Shown: piece by piece, positions 28,719 to 36,596 of the stretch | Numbering within the stretch: position 1 is the first letter of the stretch | How the letters are laid out: each line of letters opens with the position of its first letter | IMG/VR virus record: IMGVR_UViG_3300024520_000105 | Coordinates: 1-51,052 of that record | Length of the DNA: 51,052 bases | Source of the DNA: a virus | Direction: 5' to 3' (one strand) | Made by a program: the position numbers and the translations under genes | The notes under the pieces: model-generated | What the model was told of the DNA's origin: nothing | Database searches by the model: none | The model's input: the letters and a program-made list of their open reading frames with translations, nothing else

Positions 28719-29276
28719 ATGAAACACACACTACTCATAGCACTAATACTGGCAACTGGCTGTGGCTCGGTAAACTACGACAAGCTACAGGCTAAAGCCG
28801 AAAAGAAGCTAGGCCAAGAGATAGACGAAATCTTTAACCCCGCCCCCACCAGGGATACAGGGCCACAGGACGCCATAGACATGGATAAGGTCAAGTGGTG
28901 CTATGGCATGGCCCCAAAGAACCTACCTATCCAATACGCCATAGAGAATGCAAGGTATGGTGGTATAGGCTTAGAGTGGGATGGCAATGTCCCGCCCCAC
29001 TACAAGGGCATATCTAAGGGCTGTAACGCAGCTCTAGGCTTTGTAGTAAAGATAGACGAGAGTTACTATGGGGCATGGGGTGAGCAGGTTAGGGTTAAGC
29101 TCAATAATCAGACATTGGCGTTATTCCATAGCAGGGATGGGCTGACGTTTAAGGAGCCATTAGAGGAGTATAGCCATAAGCGCGGGGCAGAGTATTGGAT
29201 AGGTACGGCTTGTGGTGTATGTGCATTTGAGGGGCGGGCGAATCATGGCAGAAGCAACTTTATTAGGCTTAAGTAA
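28719..29276 (+). CDS. Candidate lipoprotein
   Basis: A 185-aa protein beginning MKHTLLIALILATGCGS: signal peptide ending Leu-Ala-Thr-Gly-Cys, a plausible lipobox with Cys15 as the lipidated residue. The mature part is soluble with two Cys-x-Gly-x-Cys-like elements. Early membrane-anchored lipoproteins of phages often block superinfection; that role is an inference. AAAGGAG ribosome-binding site. Confidence 0.7.
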   Translation: MKHTLLIALILATGCGSVNYDKLQAKAEKKLGQEIDEIFNPAPTRDTGPQDAIDMDKVKWCYGMAPKNLPIQYAIENARYGGIGLEWDGNVPPHYKGISKGCNAALGFVVKIDESYYGAWGEQVRVKLNNQTLALFHSRDGLTFKEPLEEYSHKRGAEYWIGTACGVCAFEGRANHGRSNFIRLK

Positions 29277-29365
29277 TGCACACGCTTGAGATCGGGTTCG
29301 CATTAGGCTTTCTGTGTGCTTGCTGGATTTGGTGGATGGTCGTTAAGGCTAAGGAGGAGAAGTGA
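29276..29365 (+). CDS. Membrane microprotein
   Basis: A 29-aa, single-pass peptide (Leu-Gly-Phe-Leu-Cys-Ala-Cys-Trp-Ile-Trp-Trp) with a charged C-terminus. TAATG coupling upstream, GTGA coupling to the methyltransferase. It contains one of the few GATC sites in the genome (29290). Confidence 0.5.
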   Translation: MHTLEIGFALGFLCACWIWWMVVKAKEEK

Positions 29366-30024
29366 AAGCATATTATCAGGATAGCTATTGTACGATATAT
29401 CACGGGGATTGTAGGGAAGTGTTGCCAGAGGTGGGTGACGTGGATTTAGTGTTGACCGACCCACCTTATGGGGTGGGCAAGCTTGTGGGCGGGATTTCCA
29501 AGGCTCGCAACAAGAACCATTATGCGTCACACGACGATACAGAAGAGTTTGTTGAAACCGTGGTGGTGCCCGTTATTATCACATGCATTGAAAAGGTGCA
29601 GAGGGTTGTTTTGACGCCAGGTTCACGGTGCATGTGGCTATACCCCCGCCCCTACTGCACAGGCGTATTCTATTATCCTGCCGGAGCGGGCATGTCGCGG
29701 TGGGGTTTTAACTGCTGGCAGCCAATCCTTTTCTATGGCAAAGACCCCTATGGTGGCACCTTGGGAAAACACAACGCTAGACGCAGCACTGAGGCGTCGG
29801 ACAAATCTATTGACCACCCGTGCCCCAAGCCCATTGGCGACTGGAAGTGGTTGCTGGACAGGGCCAGCAAGGAAGGCGAAACCATACTGGACCCGTTCAT
29901 GGGCAGCGGAACCACCCTCAGAGCCGCCAAGGACCTACAACGCCACGCTATAGGCATAGAGCTAGAGGAGAAGTACTGCGAAATAGCTGCCAAGCGTCTA
30001 GCGCAGGAGGTGTTGGCCCTATGA
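29362..30024 (+). CDS. DNA methyltransferase (N4-cytosine or N6-adenine), copy 1
   Basis: A 220-aa protein with a GTG start. The catalytic motif Thr-Asp-Pro-Pro-Tyr-Gly (32-37) precedes the S-adenosylmethionine-binding motif Asp-Pro-Phe-Met-Gly-Ser-Gly-Thr-Thr (177-185), the beta-class order. The C-terminus (Ile-Gly-Ile-Glu-Leu-Glu-Glu-Lys-Tyr-Cys-Glu-Ile-Ala) is standard. It is paralogous to 33742-34395: both ends are nearly the same, but the middle target-recognition part differs. No partner endonuclease adjoins it. It likely protects phage DNA from host restriction; the target is unknown. Confidence 0.92.
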   Translation: MKAYYQDSYCTIYHGDCREVLPEVGDVDLVLTDPPYGVGKLVGGISKARNKNHYASHDDTEEFVETVVVPVIITCIEKVQRVVLTPGSRCMWLYPRPYCTGVFYYPAGAGMSRWGFNCWQPILFYGKDPYGGTLGKHNARRSTEASDKSIDHPCPKPIGDWKWLLDRASKEGETILDPFMGSGTTLRAAKDLQRHAIGIELEEKYCEIAAKRLAQEVLAL

Positions 30025-30104
30025 TTCTCTCGCACTTTCTAAAACCGCCTTCTCAAATTCTCAAGCATGATAGGGTCTATGAGCCGCTTTGCAACCACTT
30101 ATGA
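30021..30104 (+). CDS. Possible 27-aa peptide
   Basis: Starts within the methyltransferase stop (ATGA) and ends 46 bp before the next gene. Mixed composition, no motif. Weakly supported. Confidence 0.35.
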   Translation: MILSHFLKPPSQILKHDRVYEPLCNHL

Positions 30105-30117
30105 CTATTAGGCCACT

Positions 30118-30134
30118 TGGCACAGACATTGCAT
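30118..30134 (+). promoter_or_regulatory. Sigma54-type promoter motif
   Basis: TTGGCACAGACATTGCA matches the -24/-12 consensus (TTGGCAC, four bases, TTGCA) with exact GG-N10-GC spacing. The predicted start (about 30144) lies inside the ribosome-binding sequence of the next gene, which would cripple its leader, so chance is possible. Confidence 0.4.
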
Positions 30135-30149
30135 TAACTAGGAGACACG

Positions 30150-30332
30150 ATGAAAGACAAAGACCACTTAGGCGAATACGTAACGCCTGCAATGATAGCA
30201 GCAGCCAAGCTGGCTCAGTCCCGCAAACGCCCGCCCAAAAAGAAATGGTATCTACGCTTCCTATACTGGGCAGGCAAGACATACGCAAAGGCTGTGGTAA
30301 CTAAGGCGATTAAGGAGCAGGTGGATGATTGA
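30150..30332 (+). CDS. Small basic hypothetical protein
   Basis: A 60-aa, Lys/Arg-rich protein with an amphipathic C-terminal helix (Trp-Tyr-Leu-Arg-Phe-Leu-Tyr-Trp-Ala-Gly-Lys). AGGAGAC upstream. Unknown. Confidence 0.55.
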   Translation: MKDKDHLGEYVTPAMIAAAKLAQSRKRPPKKKWYLRFLYWAGKTYAKAVVTKAIKEQVDD

Positions 30333-30717
30333 TTTGAAGTTTAGGATGTGGGTAGGAGGCAGGATGCACTATTGGGGGTTCATCGACAATGCGTTTGTCG
30401 GCCCTGTTGGCGGCAACGGGGAAGCGCTAGACCAAGACGAGAAGCGTGAGCGCACCATGCAGTACACGGGCCTAAAGGACTCACAGGGTGTCGAGATATA
30501 TGAGGGGGATATAATAGCTTTCGGCGACAGGGTTGGCGATACAGACATAGAAGGAGGCGTTGGCCCTGTGGTGTGGGGTTCGTGCGGGTGGTACGTTAAA
30601 GGGTTCTATTACGGATGCCAAGATGACCCGTGTTGTGCATTCTCGGAGAAGGCAACCCTTGAGGTGATTGGCCACATATACGAATCGCCCACCCCAACAG
30701 AAAGCCCCGCCCAATGA
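30325..30717 (+). CDS. YopX family protein
   Basis: A 130-aa protein with the family signature Met-Gln-Tyr-Thr-Gly-Leu-Lys-Asp near residue 46, then Gly-Val-Glu-Ile-Tyr-Glu-Gly-Asp-Ile-Ile, and the C-terminal Val-Ile-Gly-His-Ile-Tyr-Glu. YopX proteins are common in phages; their biochemical role is not established. Confidence 0.88.
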   Translation: MIDLKFRMWVGGRMHYWGFIDNAFVGPVGGNGEALDQDEKRERTMQYTGLKDSQGVEIYEGDIIAFGDRVGDTDIEGGVGPVVWGSCGWYVKGFYYGCQDDPCCAFSEKATLEVIGHIYESPTPTESPAQ

Positions 30718-30878
30718 AAACCATACCAGGCCCCAACTCAAAGTCATGGCCCCCACCCGAAATAGCCACCTGTAAGTCTATGGACCATACCCCTAAAACA
30801 AGGGAGCTATGGAGCATTCATGTCCACGAAACCAGTTGCAAGGTGTGCGGTTGGCGTTATATAAGGGATTCGAGCTAA
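30714..30878 (+). CDS. Small hypothetical protein
   Basis: A 54-aa protein (start MKTIPGPNSKSWPPPE) with Cys-Lys-Val-Cys-Gly-Trp-Arg-Tyr near the end and a His-x-His, possibly one zinc site. ATGA overlap with YopX; directly abuts the nuclease gene. Confidence 0.55.
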   Translation: MKTIPGPNSKSWPPPEIATCKSMDHTPKTRELWSIHVHETSCKVCGWRYIRDSS

Positions 30879-31691
30879 ATGGCTGATAAACTACTCATAG
30901 CCCCTGAAGCTGGCCGATTCTATGACCGTGAGGGCAATCACGTCTACGAGGTCAAGAAGGCGGACGGTAAGGGAACGACTACGCCCAACATCATCCACGC
31001 CCGCAAGTTTGGGTTAGTGCCTAGCGTTACGACTGTGTTGGGCCGCATAGCTAAGCCTGGCTTGGATAGGTGGAAGGCTGCTAACTACATCAGAACCGCA
31101 ATGGCCACCCCAAGGAAAGCCCTAGAGTCTGAAGATGACTACATTATCAGGGTAGCCAGAGAAGCTAACAGCGTGGCAGGTAAGGCCGCTGAGCGGGGCA
31201 CAGACATACACTTTGGCCTTTACGAGCATATGTTCGACGGGACCATATCAGACGATAGAGCCATCAGGAACGCTTGTGAGCAGGTTAAGGCGTGGCTGAA
31301 AGAGCAGAATGCTGAAGTGGTACACTTAGAGAAGGCCATGATTGACGTTGATATTGGTGTAGCTGGGACGGCAGATTTGGTGGCCGAATCCCCCACCCAT
31401 ATCCTATACGGAGACTACAAATCGGTAGACCTATCCAAATACAAGAAGCCATACTACGAACAGGGGCTACAGCTAAGTGCATACAAGCTCATGGATAAGG
31501 CTGAGAAGCCCTGTAAGCTGTGGCAGATACCATTGGATAGAGAGAGCGGTGAGTGCCAGTTCTTTGACTGGGACGATATGGCGTGGCCTATAGAGGCGTT
31601 AGAGATTGGCTTCAAGTCGGTAGTGAAGGAGTGGCAGGTATGTAATAAGTATGTACCTAAGAACTGGAAAGAAAAAGGAGGTAGTAAGTGA
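30879..31691 (+). CDS. PD-(D/E)XK (Cas4/RecB-like) exonuclease
   Basis: A 270-aa protein with an early Arg-Gly-Thr-Asp-Ile-His (helix with catalytic His), later Gly-Val-Ala-Gly-Thr-Ala-Asp-Leu-Val and Tyr-Gly-Asp-Tyr-Lys-Ser, the D...D-x-K core of this nuclease superfamily, followed by Tyr-Glu-Gln-Gly-Leu-Gln-Leu-Ser-Ala-Tyr. It lies directly before the SSB-like gene, so it probably works in recombination or end processing of phage DNA. Confidence 0.85.
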   Translation: MADKLLIAPEAGRFYDREGNHVYEVKKADGKGTTTPNIIHARKFGLVPSVTTVLGRIAKPGLDRWKAANYIRTAMATPRKALESEDDYIIRVAREANSVAGKAAERGTDIHFGLYEHMFDGTISDDRAIRNACEQVKAWLKEQNAEVVHLEKAMIDVDIGVAGTADLVAESPTHILYGDYKSVDLSKYKKPYYEQGLQLSAYKLMDKAEKPCKLWQIPLDRESGECQFFDWDDMAWPIEALEIGFKSVVKEWQVCNKYVPKNWKEKGGSK

Positions 31692-32371
31692 GTCTGACAG
31701 CAAGCAATGAAGGTACTGGCAAGGATTATGACCCTGTTCCCGCAGGAGTTCATGCAGCAACGTGTGTGCGGTTGTTCGATTTGGGCACCCACCACAATAC
31801 GGTGTACGACAAGTATCAGCCCAAGCTGATGATATGTTGGGAATTGCCCGATGAGACAATGGAGATTGAAGTTGATGGGGTGACAGAGACAAAGCCTCGT
31901 TGGGTCAGTCAGGAATACACCAACAATCTGGGCGATAAGGCCAACCTGAGACACATGCTGGAGTCCTGGCGTGGCGTCCCATTCACACCAGAAGAGCTAC
32001 AGGGCTTTGACCTGAGCAAGCTGTTGGGTGCGCCTTGTCAGATACAGGTGACGCATAAGCCTACTAAGAAGGGCAAGATATGGGCTAACGTGCAGAATGT
32101 GATGGCGTGTCCTAAAGGGATGGCGGTGACCAAGCCAGCAGATGAGCCTACGCTGTTTGAGATGCCTGAGAATGGCGACATAGAAGTGCCAGCAGATGTG
32201 CCAGCATGGATAGGTCGCAAGATACAGGACAGCGAGGAGTTCAAGGAGCGTGGTGTTGGGGCAGTCCCGCAGGACCAGTCAGCAGAGAACAGGGTAGAGC
32301 AGTCAGACCTTGATGCTGCTAATGACCAGTTCAACAATGACGCTGATGAAGACTCAGAATTGCCTTTTTAG
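31688..32371 (+). CDS. SSB-like phage replication protein
   Basis: A 227-aa protein with a GTG start overlapping the nuclease stop. The N-terminal 150 residues match a conserved phage family: Val-Pro-Ala-Gly-Val-His-Ala-Ala, Leu-Phe-Asp-Leu-Gly-Thr, Trp-Glu-Leu-Pro-Asp-Glu, Leu-Glu-Ser-Trp-Arg-Gly and Phe-Asp-Leu-Ser-Lys-Leu-Leu-Gly-Ala. The acidic tail ending Asp-Ser-Glu-Leu-Pro-Phe resembles the protein-docking tip of single-stranded DNA binding proteins. Neighbours (nuclease, HNH, helicase) fit a replication or recombination role. Confidence 0.75.
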   Translation: MSLTASNEGTGKDYDPVPAGVHAATCVRLFDLGTHHNTVYDKYQPKLMICWELPDETMEIEVDGVTETKPRWVSQEYTNNLGDKANLRHMLESWRGVPFTPEELQGFDLSKLLGAPCQIQVTHKPTKKGKIWANVQNVMACPKGMAVTKPADEPTLFEMPENGDIEVPADVPAWIGRKIQDSEEFKERGVGAVPQDQSAENRVEQSDLDAANDQFNNDADEDSELPF

Positions 32372-32378
32372 GTGACCC

Positions 32379-32810
32379 ATGCCTAGACGCAGAAAGAAAG
32401 ACAAACGCCCCTTAGCCGAAAGAAAGGCTGACCCGACCAGCAATTACTGGGACGACAGAGCGATGACGCTTTGGGGCGAGATAGTGCGAACTAAAGGCAC
32501 ATGCGAGAAATGTGGGCGAGTTGGCAGAGTTGAGGCACACCACCTGATAACACGGGCAGTCAAGTCTCTATGTCACAAGATAGAAAATTCTATCGCACTC
32601 TGCTTTCACTGCCATAGGGTTGAGCCAGGCTCGGCCCACGAAGACCCCGTGGTGTTCACTCAATGGCTAAACAACGTCAAGCCAGACCAATACCAGTGGG
32701 TTATGGAGAACAAACACAAGATTCGTAAGCCCGATTTCAAGCAGGCTTATGAGGACTTAGTAGAAATCAAACGACTTTCTGAGCAAGCCGCACCTAATCA
32801 GGGCAGCTAG
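32379..32810 (+). CDS. HNH/NinG-like nuclease
   Basis: A 143-aa basic protein with Cys-Glu-Lys-Cys-Gly, Glu-Ala-His-His-Leu-Ile-Thr-Arg, and Asn-Ser-Ile-Ala-Leu-Cys-Phe-His-Cys-His-Arg, an HNH core with a structural zinc. Placement after the SSB-like gene suggests a recombination nuclease (NinG/Rap type) rather than a homing enzyme. Confidence 0.82.
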   Translation: MPRRRKKDKRPLAERKADPTSNYWDDRAMTLWGEIVRTKGTCEKCGRVGRVEAHHLITRAVKSLCHKIENSIALCFHCHRVEPGSAHEDPVVFTQWLNNVKPDQYQWVMENKHKIRKPDFKQAYEDLVEIKRLSEQAAPNQGS

Positions 32811-32985
32811 ACTTAGAATACGGGCCTAGCATGATGGCGGAAGCCTACTGCTGGGAATTTACGGGGGTTAGCAGCAATGAGTAATAAAAGCTATTCTAGC
32901 ATGGCGATGCATCATACAAGACCTGCTAGTTTCTCTGGGTGGTCGCTCCACCCCTGCGCCCCCAAGGGATTTAGAGGAGAGCATA
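32811..32985. other. Gap with small hairpins, possible regulatory RNA
   Basis: A stretch of 175 bp without a firm gene. CTAGCATG occurs twice (about 32827 and 32895). CTGCT...AGCAG arms lie near 32849-32875, and GGGTGG-TCGCT-CCACCC forms a hairpin at 32937-32953 ahead of the next ribosome-binding site. Two micro-frames (17 and 38 codons) are present but unconvincing. Confidence 0.35.
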
Positions 32986-33189
32986 GTGTCTAAAACCAAG
33001 GGAATCCATCGCACCCTAAAGGTGCCAGAGCCTGTGGATGACATCATCGTGGGCATACAGGCTACGAACAAGTGGACATGGAGCAAGTCTGCCATATTCG
33101 CTATATGCTTGGGGCTAAGGATGACCGAGAAAGAGATAGAGACTAAGTATGGCGATTTCTTTAGAAGCCATTGCAAGGAGGAGAAATGA
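32986..33189 (+). CDS. Ribbon-helix-helix-like small DNA-binding protein
   Basis: A 67-aa protein with a GTG start. Pattern: a short N-terminal strand (His-Arg-Thr-Leu-Lys-Val), helix 1 (Val-Asp-Asp-Ile-Ile-Val-Gly-Ile), turn, helix 2 (Lys-Ser-Ala-Ile-Phe-Ala-Ile-Cys-Leu-Gly-Leu). This fits CopG/Arc-like dimeric regulators. It is placed before the replication genes. Moderate confidence. Confidence 0.55.
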   Translation: MSKTKGIHRTLKVPEPVDDIIVGIQATNKWTWSKSAIFAICLGLRMTEKEIETKYGDFFRSHCKEEK

Positions 33190-33362
33190 GCGGTATCTCA
33201 GACCACGCAACATGCCAGACTGAGGGCTGCGACGCCATTATCCCGCCCGATGCTGCCATGTGTGAGCGATGCGGCATGAAGGAGACTATTAGGCTCCAGG
33301 TGCTAAAGATAGAGGAGCTAGAGGCAGAGGTAGTAATGTGGAAGGCTAGGGTGCTGGTATGA
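33186..33362 (+). CDS. Small zinc-ribbon protein
   Basis: A 58-aa protein with Cys-Gln-Thr-Glu-Gly-Cys and Cys-Glu-Arg-Cys-Gly, then a coiled-coil tail (Val-Leu-Lys-Ile-Glu-Glu-Leu-Glu-Ala-Glu-Val). ATGA coupled at both ends. Confidence 0.6.
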   Translation: MSGISDHATCQTEGCDAIIPPDAAMCERCGMKETIRLQVLKIEELEAEVVMWKARVLV

Positions 33363-33745
33363 CATGCCTAGAGTGTAAGTGGTTTGTGGTAGGTGCGACC
33401 TTTGGTGCTGGCCCTGTGAACTATTGTAACAGATACCCGCACTACTTCCATAGGCGAGACGAGGACCCTGCTTGTGGCGAGTTCAAGCCAGCCAAGGCCG
33501 CCCCAACCAAACGCTTCGTCCCGCCCACCACAATAGAGGTAAAGGAATACGCTGAGTCTATAGGCTATAGGCTAGACGCAGAGGCGTTCTGTAGCCACTA
33601 TGATAGCAATGGCTGGAAGGTGGGCAAGAATAAGATGAAGGATTGGCGGGCGGCTGTTAGGACATGGAAGCGCAATGCTACCCCTGACGAGCTAGTAGGC
33701 AATGATGGCTTTGATTTGAGGGAACTTAGGAAGGAGGGGGCGTGA
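33359..33745 (+). CDS. Replisome organiser / helicase-loader-like protein
   Basis: A 128-aa protein with an N-terminal Cys-rich part (Cys-Leu-Glu-Cys-Lys-Trp...Cys-Gly-Glu-Phe). Its C-terminal motif, shared by phage replication initiators and DnaT/DnaD-type loaders, reads Glu-Val-Lys-Glu-Tyr-Ala...Phe-Cys-Ser-His-Tyr-Asp-Ser-Asn-Gly-Trp-Lys-Val-Gly, Met-Lys-Asp-Trp-Arg-Ala-Ala-Val-Arg-Thr-Trp. It sits just upstream of a methyltransferase and the DnaB helicase. Probably assists helicase loading. Confidence 0.65.
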   Translation: MTCLECKWFVVGATFGAGPVNYCNRYPHYFHRRDEDPACGEFKPAKAAPTKRFVPPTTIEVKEYAESIGYRLDAEAFCSHYDSNGWKVGKNKMKDWRAAVRTWKRNATPDELVGNDGFDLRELRKEGA

Positions 33746-34395
33746 GCAAGCCATACTACCAAGACGATTACTGTACTATATATCACGGGGACTGTAGGGA
33801 GGTTCTGCCTACACTGGACAAGGTGGACCTAGTGTTGACGGACCCGCCTTATGGGATATTCAAAAACGTAGGCGGTTCTGGCGTTATGTTTGGGCAACCA
33901 ACCATATACTCAGACGACGATAGCGCGGCAGAATGGGATAAGAGGCCAAACAAAGCAACGCTACTTTTGGTTAGGGACAAGGGCGTTCAGTATGTCATCT
34001 GGGGCGGCAACTACATGGCCGACGCGCTGGGTGCGTGTAAGGGCATATTGATATGGGACAAAAAAACGGGGAACAATAGCTATGCAGACGGTGAGTGTGC
34101 TTGGTCTAATGTGGCAGGAACAATGCGTATTCTACATCATCAATGGTGTGGCGCGTTTAAAGACAGTGAGCGCGGACATAGGGCTGTTCACCCCACACAG
34201 AAACCAATAGCGGTTATGGCTTGGTGTATTACGCTAGCCGACAATCCCGACACCATCCTAGACCCCTTCATGGGTTCAGGCACGACCTTAAGGGCGGCAA
34301 AGGACCTACAGCGTAAAGCCATTGGCATAGAGTGCGAAGAGAAGTATTGTGAGATTGCGGCCAAGCGATTGGCCCAAGAAGTATTGCCCTTATGA
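33742..34395 (+). CDS. DNA methyltransferase (N4-cytosine or N6-adenine), copy 2
   Basis: A 217-aa protein with a GTG start inside the previous stop. Catalytic Thr-Asp-Pro-Pro-Tyr-Gly (33-38), His-Pro-Thr-Gln-Lys-Pro (150-155) and Asp-Pro-Phe-Met-Gly-Ser-Gly-Thr-Thr (174-182) are all intact. The first 35 and last 45 residues nearly match copy 1 at 29362, while the centre differs, as expected for a different target. The stop overlaps the helicase start, so it is expressed with replication genes. Confidence 0.92.
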   Translation: MSKPYYQDDYCTIYHGDCREVLPTLDKVDLVLTDPPYGIFKNVGGSGVMFGQPTIYSDDDSAAEWDKRPNKATLLLVRDKGVQYVIWGGNYMADALGACKGILIWDKKTGNNSYADGECAWSNVAGTMRILHHQWCGAFKDSERGHRAVHPTQKPIAVMAWCITLADNPDTILDPFMGSGTTLRAAKDLQRKAIGIECEEKYCEIAAKRLAQEVLPL

Positions 34396-35699
34396 ACCAA
34401 CTCCCTCACTCAAACGAGCTAGAGCAATCCCTGCTAGGGGTCATACTCCTAGATGGTGACAAGTGCTATGACCTAGCCATCAACCTAGACATAAGCATAG
34501 GCTCATTCTACCTATCGCCCCACCAAAGTATATTCAGGGCGATGCAATCCCTAAACGCTAAAGGCAAAGGTATAGACCTACGGACAGTAGCCAATGAGCT
34601 AGGGGTGCAGTTAGAGCATGTGGGGGGGGATAGCTATTTGGAGCTTTGTCTGGATACTGGGGTTACAGCGGCCCATACAGAGCATTACGCCTCTGAGGTA
34701 CGCAACTATGAGATTAGACGGCAGGCTATTGTGGTCGCTTACGATGTGATACAGCAGGCTGAGCGGGGGGGCGATGCTGAAACCATTAGGGCTGGGGCTG
34801 AGTTCAAGTTCTCAGAGATAAAGTCTATGCGCTCAGAGGAGCTAACCCCAGCAGAGATACTAGACGAGCAGATTGAGCTATGGAAGAAAGCCCAGACAAC
34901 CAAGTGCGTGGGCCTGTCTACTGGCTTTGACTTCCTAGACACCTACCTTGGCGGGCTGCTAGAGTGTTCCCATATCATTATCGCTGGTGAGCCTGGCATG
35001 GGCAAGACAACCTTGGCCCGCAACATAGCCGAGAACATAGCTGGTGACCAAGGCATACCTGTAGCCTTTGAGAGCTTAGAGCAGACTTATGCACAAATCT
35101 GGGGTGCTATAGCAGCGAGGAGGGCCAAGACCTCCCTATTCTGGTTCAATAGCGGGTCTAGCAAGGCTGACTTTGAGGCCATGGCTAGGGCTAAGGCCGA
35201 AGTGCAGGATTGGCCCATACACGTACAGGACCGCCCCCACACAATAGAGCAATGCCGTAGCTGGACAAAGAACATGGTAGAGCAACGCGGGTGTAAGGTC
35301 GTAATCATAGACTATATCCAACGCTTAGGAATGAAGGGCAAGATGTCTCAGGAAGAGCGTATAAGCCGTGTGTCCATGAATGTGACCAGCATGGCTAAAG
35401 ACTTTAGAGTGCCTGTAATCTCGTTGGCTAGTCTGTCTAGGGAGGGCAATCTTAGGGGCAGCGGGCAGCTGGATTTTGACGCCTGGGCGATACTCAAGCT
35501 CACCAAGGCAGAGTCGTGGACGCCAGAGAACCAGATAGTCAACGTGGCGTTCTTGAAGCAAAGGTTTGGCCCACAGTGTAGGCCGATAGAGCTTAAGCTT
35601 TTAGGGGGCGAGAGTCGCTTCGATGAATTTTGGCAACTAGACCAAACAAACAAGGGGGGCACATGCCAGCAGAAGATGCAATTAAAACCGAAGTCATAG
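34392..35699 (+). CDS. dnaB: DnaB-like replicative helicase
   Basis: A 435-aa protein with an N-terminal DnaB domain (Glu-Leu-Glu-Gln-Ser-Leu-Leu-Gly-Val-Ile-Leu-Leu, residues 9-20) and a RecA-type motor. Walker A is Gly-Glu-Pro-Gly-Met-Gly-Lys-Thr-Thr (199-207); Walker B is Val-Val-Ile-Ile-Asp-Tyr-Ile-Gln (303-310). Downstream come Ser-Leu-Ala-Ser-Leu-Ser-Arg-Glu-Gly and the arginine-finger region. Length is near the family norm. It is the only recognisable replication enzyme with motor function in the window and likely recruits host primase and polymerase. Confidence 0.93.
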   Translation: MNQLPHSNELEQSLLGVILLDGDKCYDLAINLDISIGSFYLSPHQSIFRAMQSLNAKGKGIDLRTVANELGVQLEHVGGDSYLELCLDTGVTAAHTEHYASEVRNYEIRRQAIVVAYDVIQQAERGGDAETIRAGAEFKFSEIKSMRSEELTPAEILDEQIELWKKAQTTKCVGLSTGFDFLDTYLGGLLECSHIIIAGEPGMGKTTLARNIAENIAGDQGIPVAFESLEQTYAQIWGAIAARRAKTSLFWFNSGSSKADFEAMARAKAEVQDWPIHVQDRPHTIEQCRSWTKNMVEQRGCKVVIIDYIQRLGMKGKMSQEERISRVSMNVTSMAKDFRVPVISLASLSREGNLRGSGQLDFDAWAILKLTKAESWTPENQIVNVAFLKQRFGPQCRPIELKLLGGESRFDEFWQLDQTNKGGTCQQKMQLKPKS

Positions 35700-36286
35700 C
35701 AGCACTCAACAAGGAGCGCATAACAGAGCTAGAGTCTAGGCATACATATGGTAGGGCAATCATGGCGTTACAGGCAATGAATGGTGATGTGAAGGCTCAG
35801 GATGGCCGACCCACCTTTGTCCCTGCTATTGAGCTGGTGGCCGGATGGGCCAAGGATGCCAACGTCACCATCAGCGGGTATACCTTGAAGCATTGCCTAT
35901 ACATTGCCCAGCGTCTAAGCAAGGGCCAGGTGGATACACTGGCTAAGAAGGGCATGACATTCTATCAGGTGTTTGGGATGGTATCGGAGTTTAAGGGTAA
36001 TGTTGAGAGAATCCGCAATTATGTGGGTGAGGTCAGGACTGGTAAGGCTACAGACTTCGCTAAGTTCTATAGGGGCAGAGGCAACTCTACGGTAATCAAG
36101 ACATTGCCCCGCTCAAAGAATGGTGACGAAACCACATCAAGCCGTATAGACGTAGACCTATATGACAAGCATGGCAACTTTGACACAGACAAGCTAGAGA
36201 TGCTGGTAGCGTGTTTATGGTCTACGCACCCAGCCCTCATGGAGCAGGCCAATAAGCAGGCAATGAAACGGTTAAGGGTAGCATGA
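35663..36286 (+). CDS. Hypothetical protein downstream of helicase
   Basis: A 207-aa basic helical protein (start MPAEDAIKTEVIAALNKE). I chose the ATG at 35663; the gene overlaps the helicase by 37 bp. Segments such as Thr-Leu-Lys-His-Cys-Leu-Tyr-Ile-Ala-Gln-Arg-Leu-Ser look DNA-binding. It may be a replication accessory; no family recognised. Confidence 0.6.
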   Translation: MPAEDAIKTEVIAALNKERITELESRHTYGRAIMALQAMNGDVKAQDGRPTFVPAIELVAGWAKDANVTISGYTLKHCLYIAQRLSKGQVDTLAKKGMTFYQVFGMVSEFKGNVERIRNYVGEVRTGKATDFAKFYRGRGNSTVIKTLPRSKNGDETTSSRIDVDLYDKHGNFDTDKLEMLVACLWSTHPALMEQANKQAMKRLRVA

Positions 36287-36444
36287 TAGACATAGACGCC
36301 ATGATAGCCGAGCAGGAAGCTGTGATAGACGACTTGTTCAAGGCATCGCCCATAGACATAATGGCATTGTGTGCTGCGTGTCATAGATTAGGGTGGTGGA
36401 AGGCTGTGGGCGATGGGCGGGACATTGTGATGGGGTTGAGGTAA
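36283..36444 (+). CDS. Small hypothetical protein
   Basis: A 53-aa protein (start MIDIDAMIAEQEAVID), ATGA overlap upstream and TAATG downstream. Cys-Ala-Ala-Cys-His is present, with no clear second site. Unknown. Confidence 0.55.
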   Translation: MIDIDAMIAEQEAVIDDLFKASPIDIMALCAACHRLGWWKAVGDGRDIVMGLR

Positions 36445-36596
36445 TGGAAGCTTATCTGCTATACACGGTAGCGGCCTTGCAGTGGGGGTATGCTGTATTC
36501 TCTTATTTGGCGGGCAATCCATTCAAGGGGATACTCATGTTTCTCTATGGCGTAACGAACATAATCATAGCAATAATGCCCGAAGGAGCAAAATGA
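36444..36596 (+). CDS. Two-pass membrane protein
   Basis: A 50-aa protein with two hydrophobic segments (about 2-22 and 27-46). Overlaps both neighbours. Unknown. Confidence 0.55.
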   Translation: MEAYLLYTVAALQWGYAVFSYLAGNPFKGILMFLYGVTNIIIAIMPEGAK

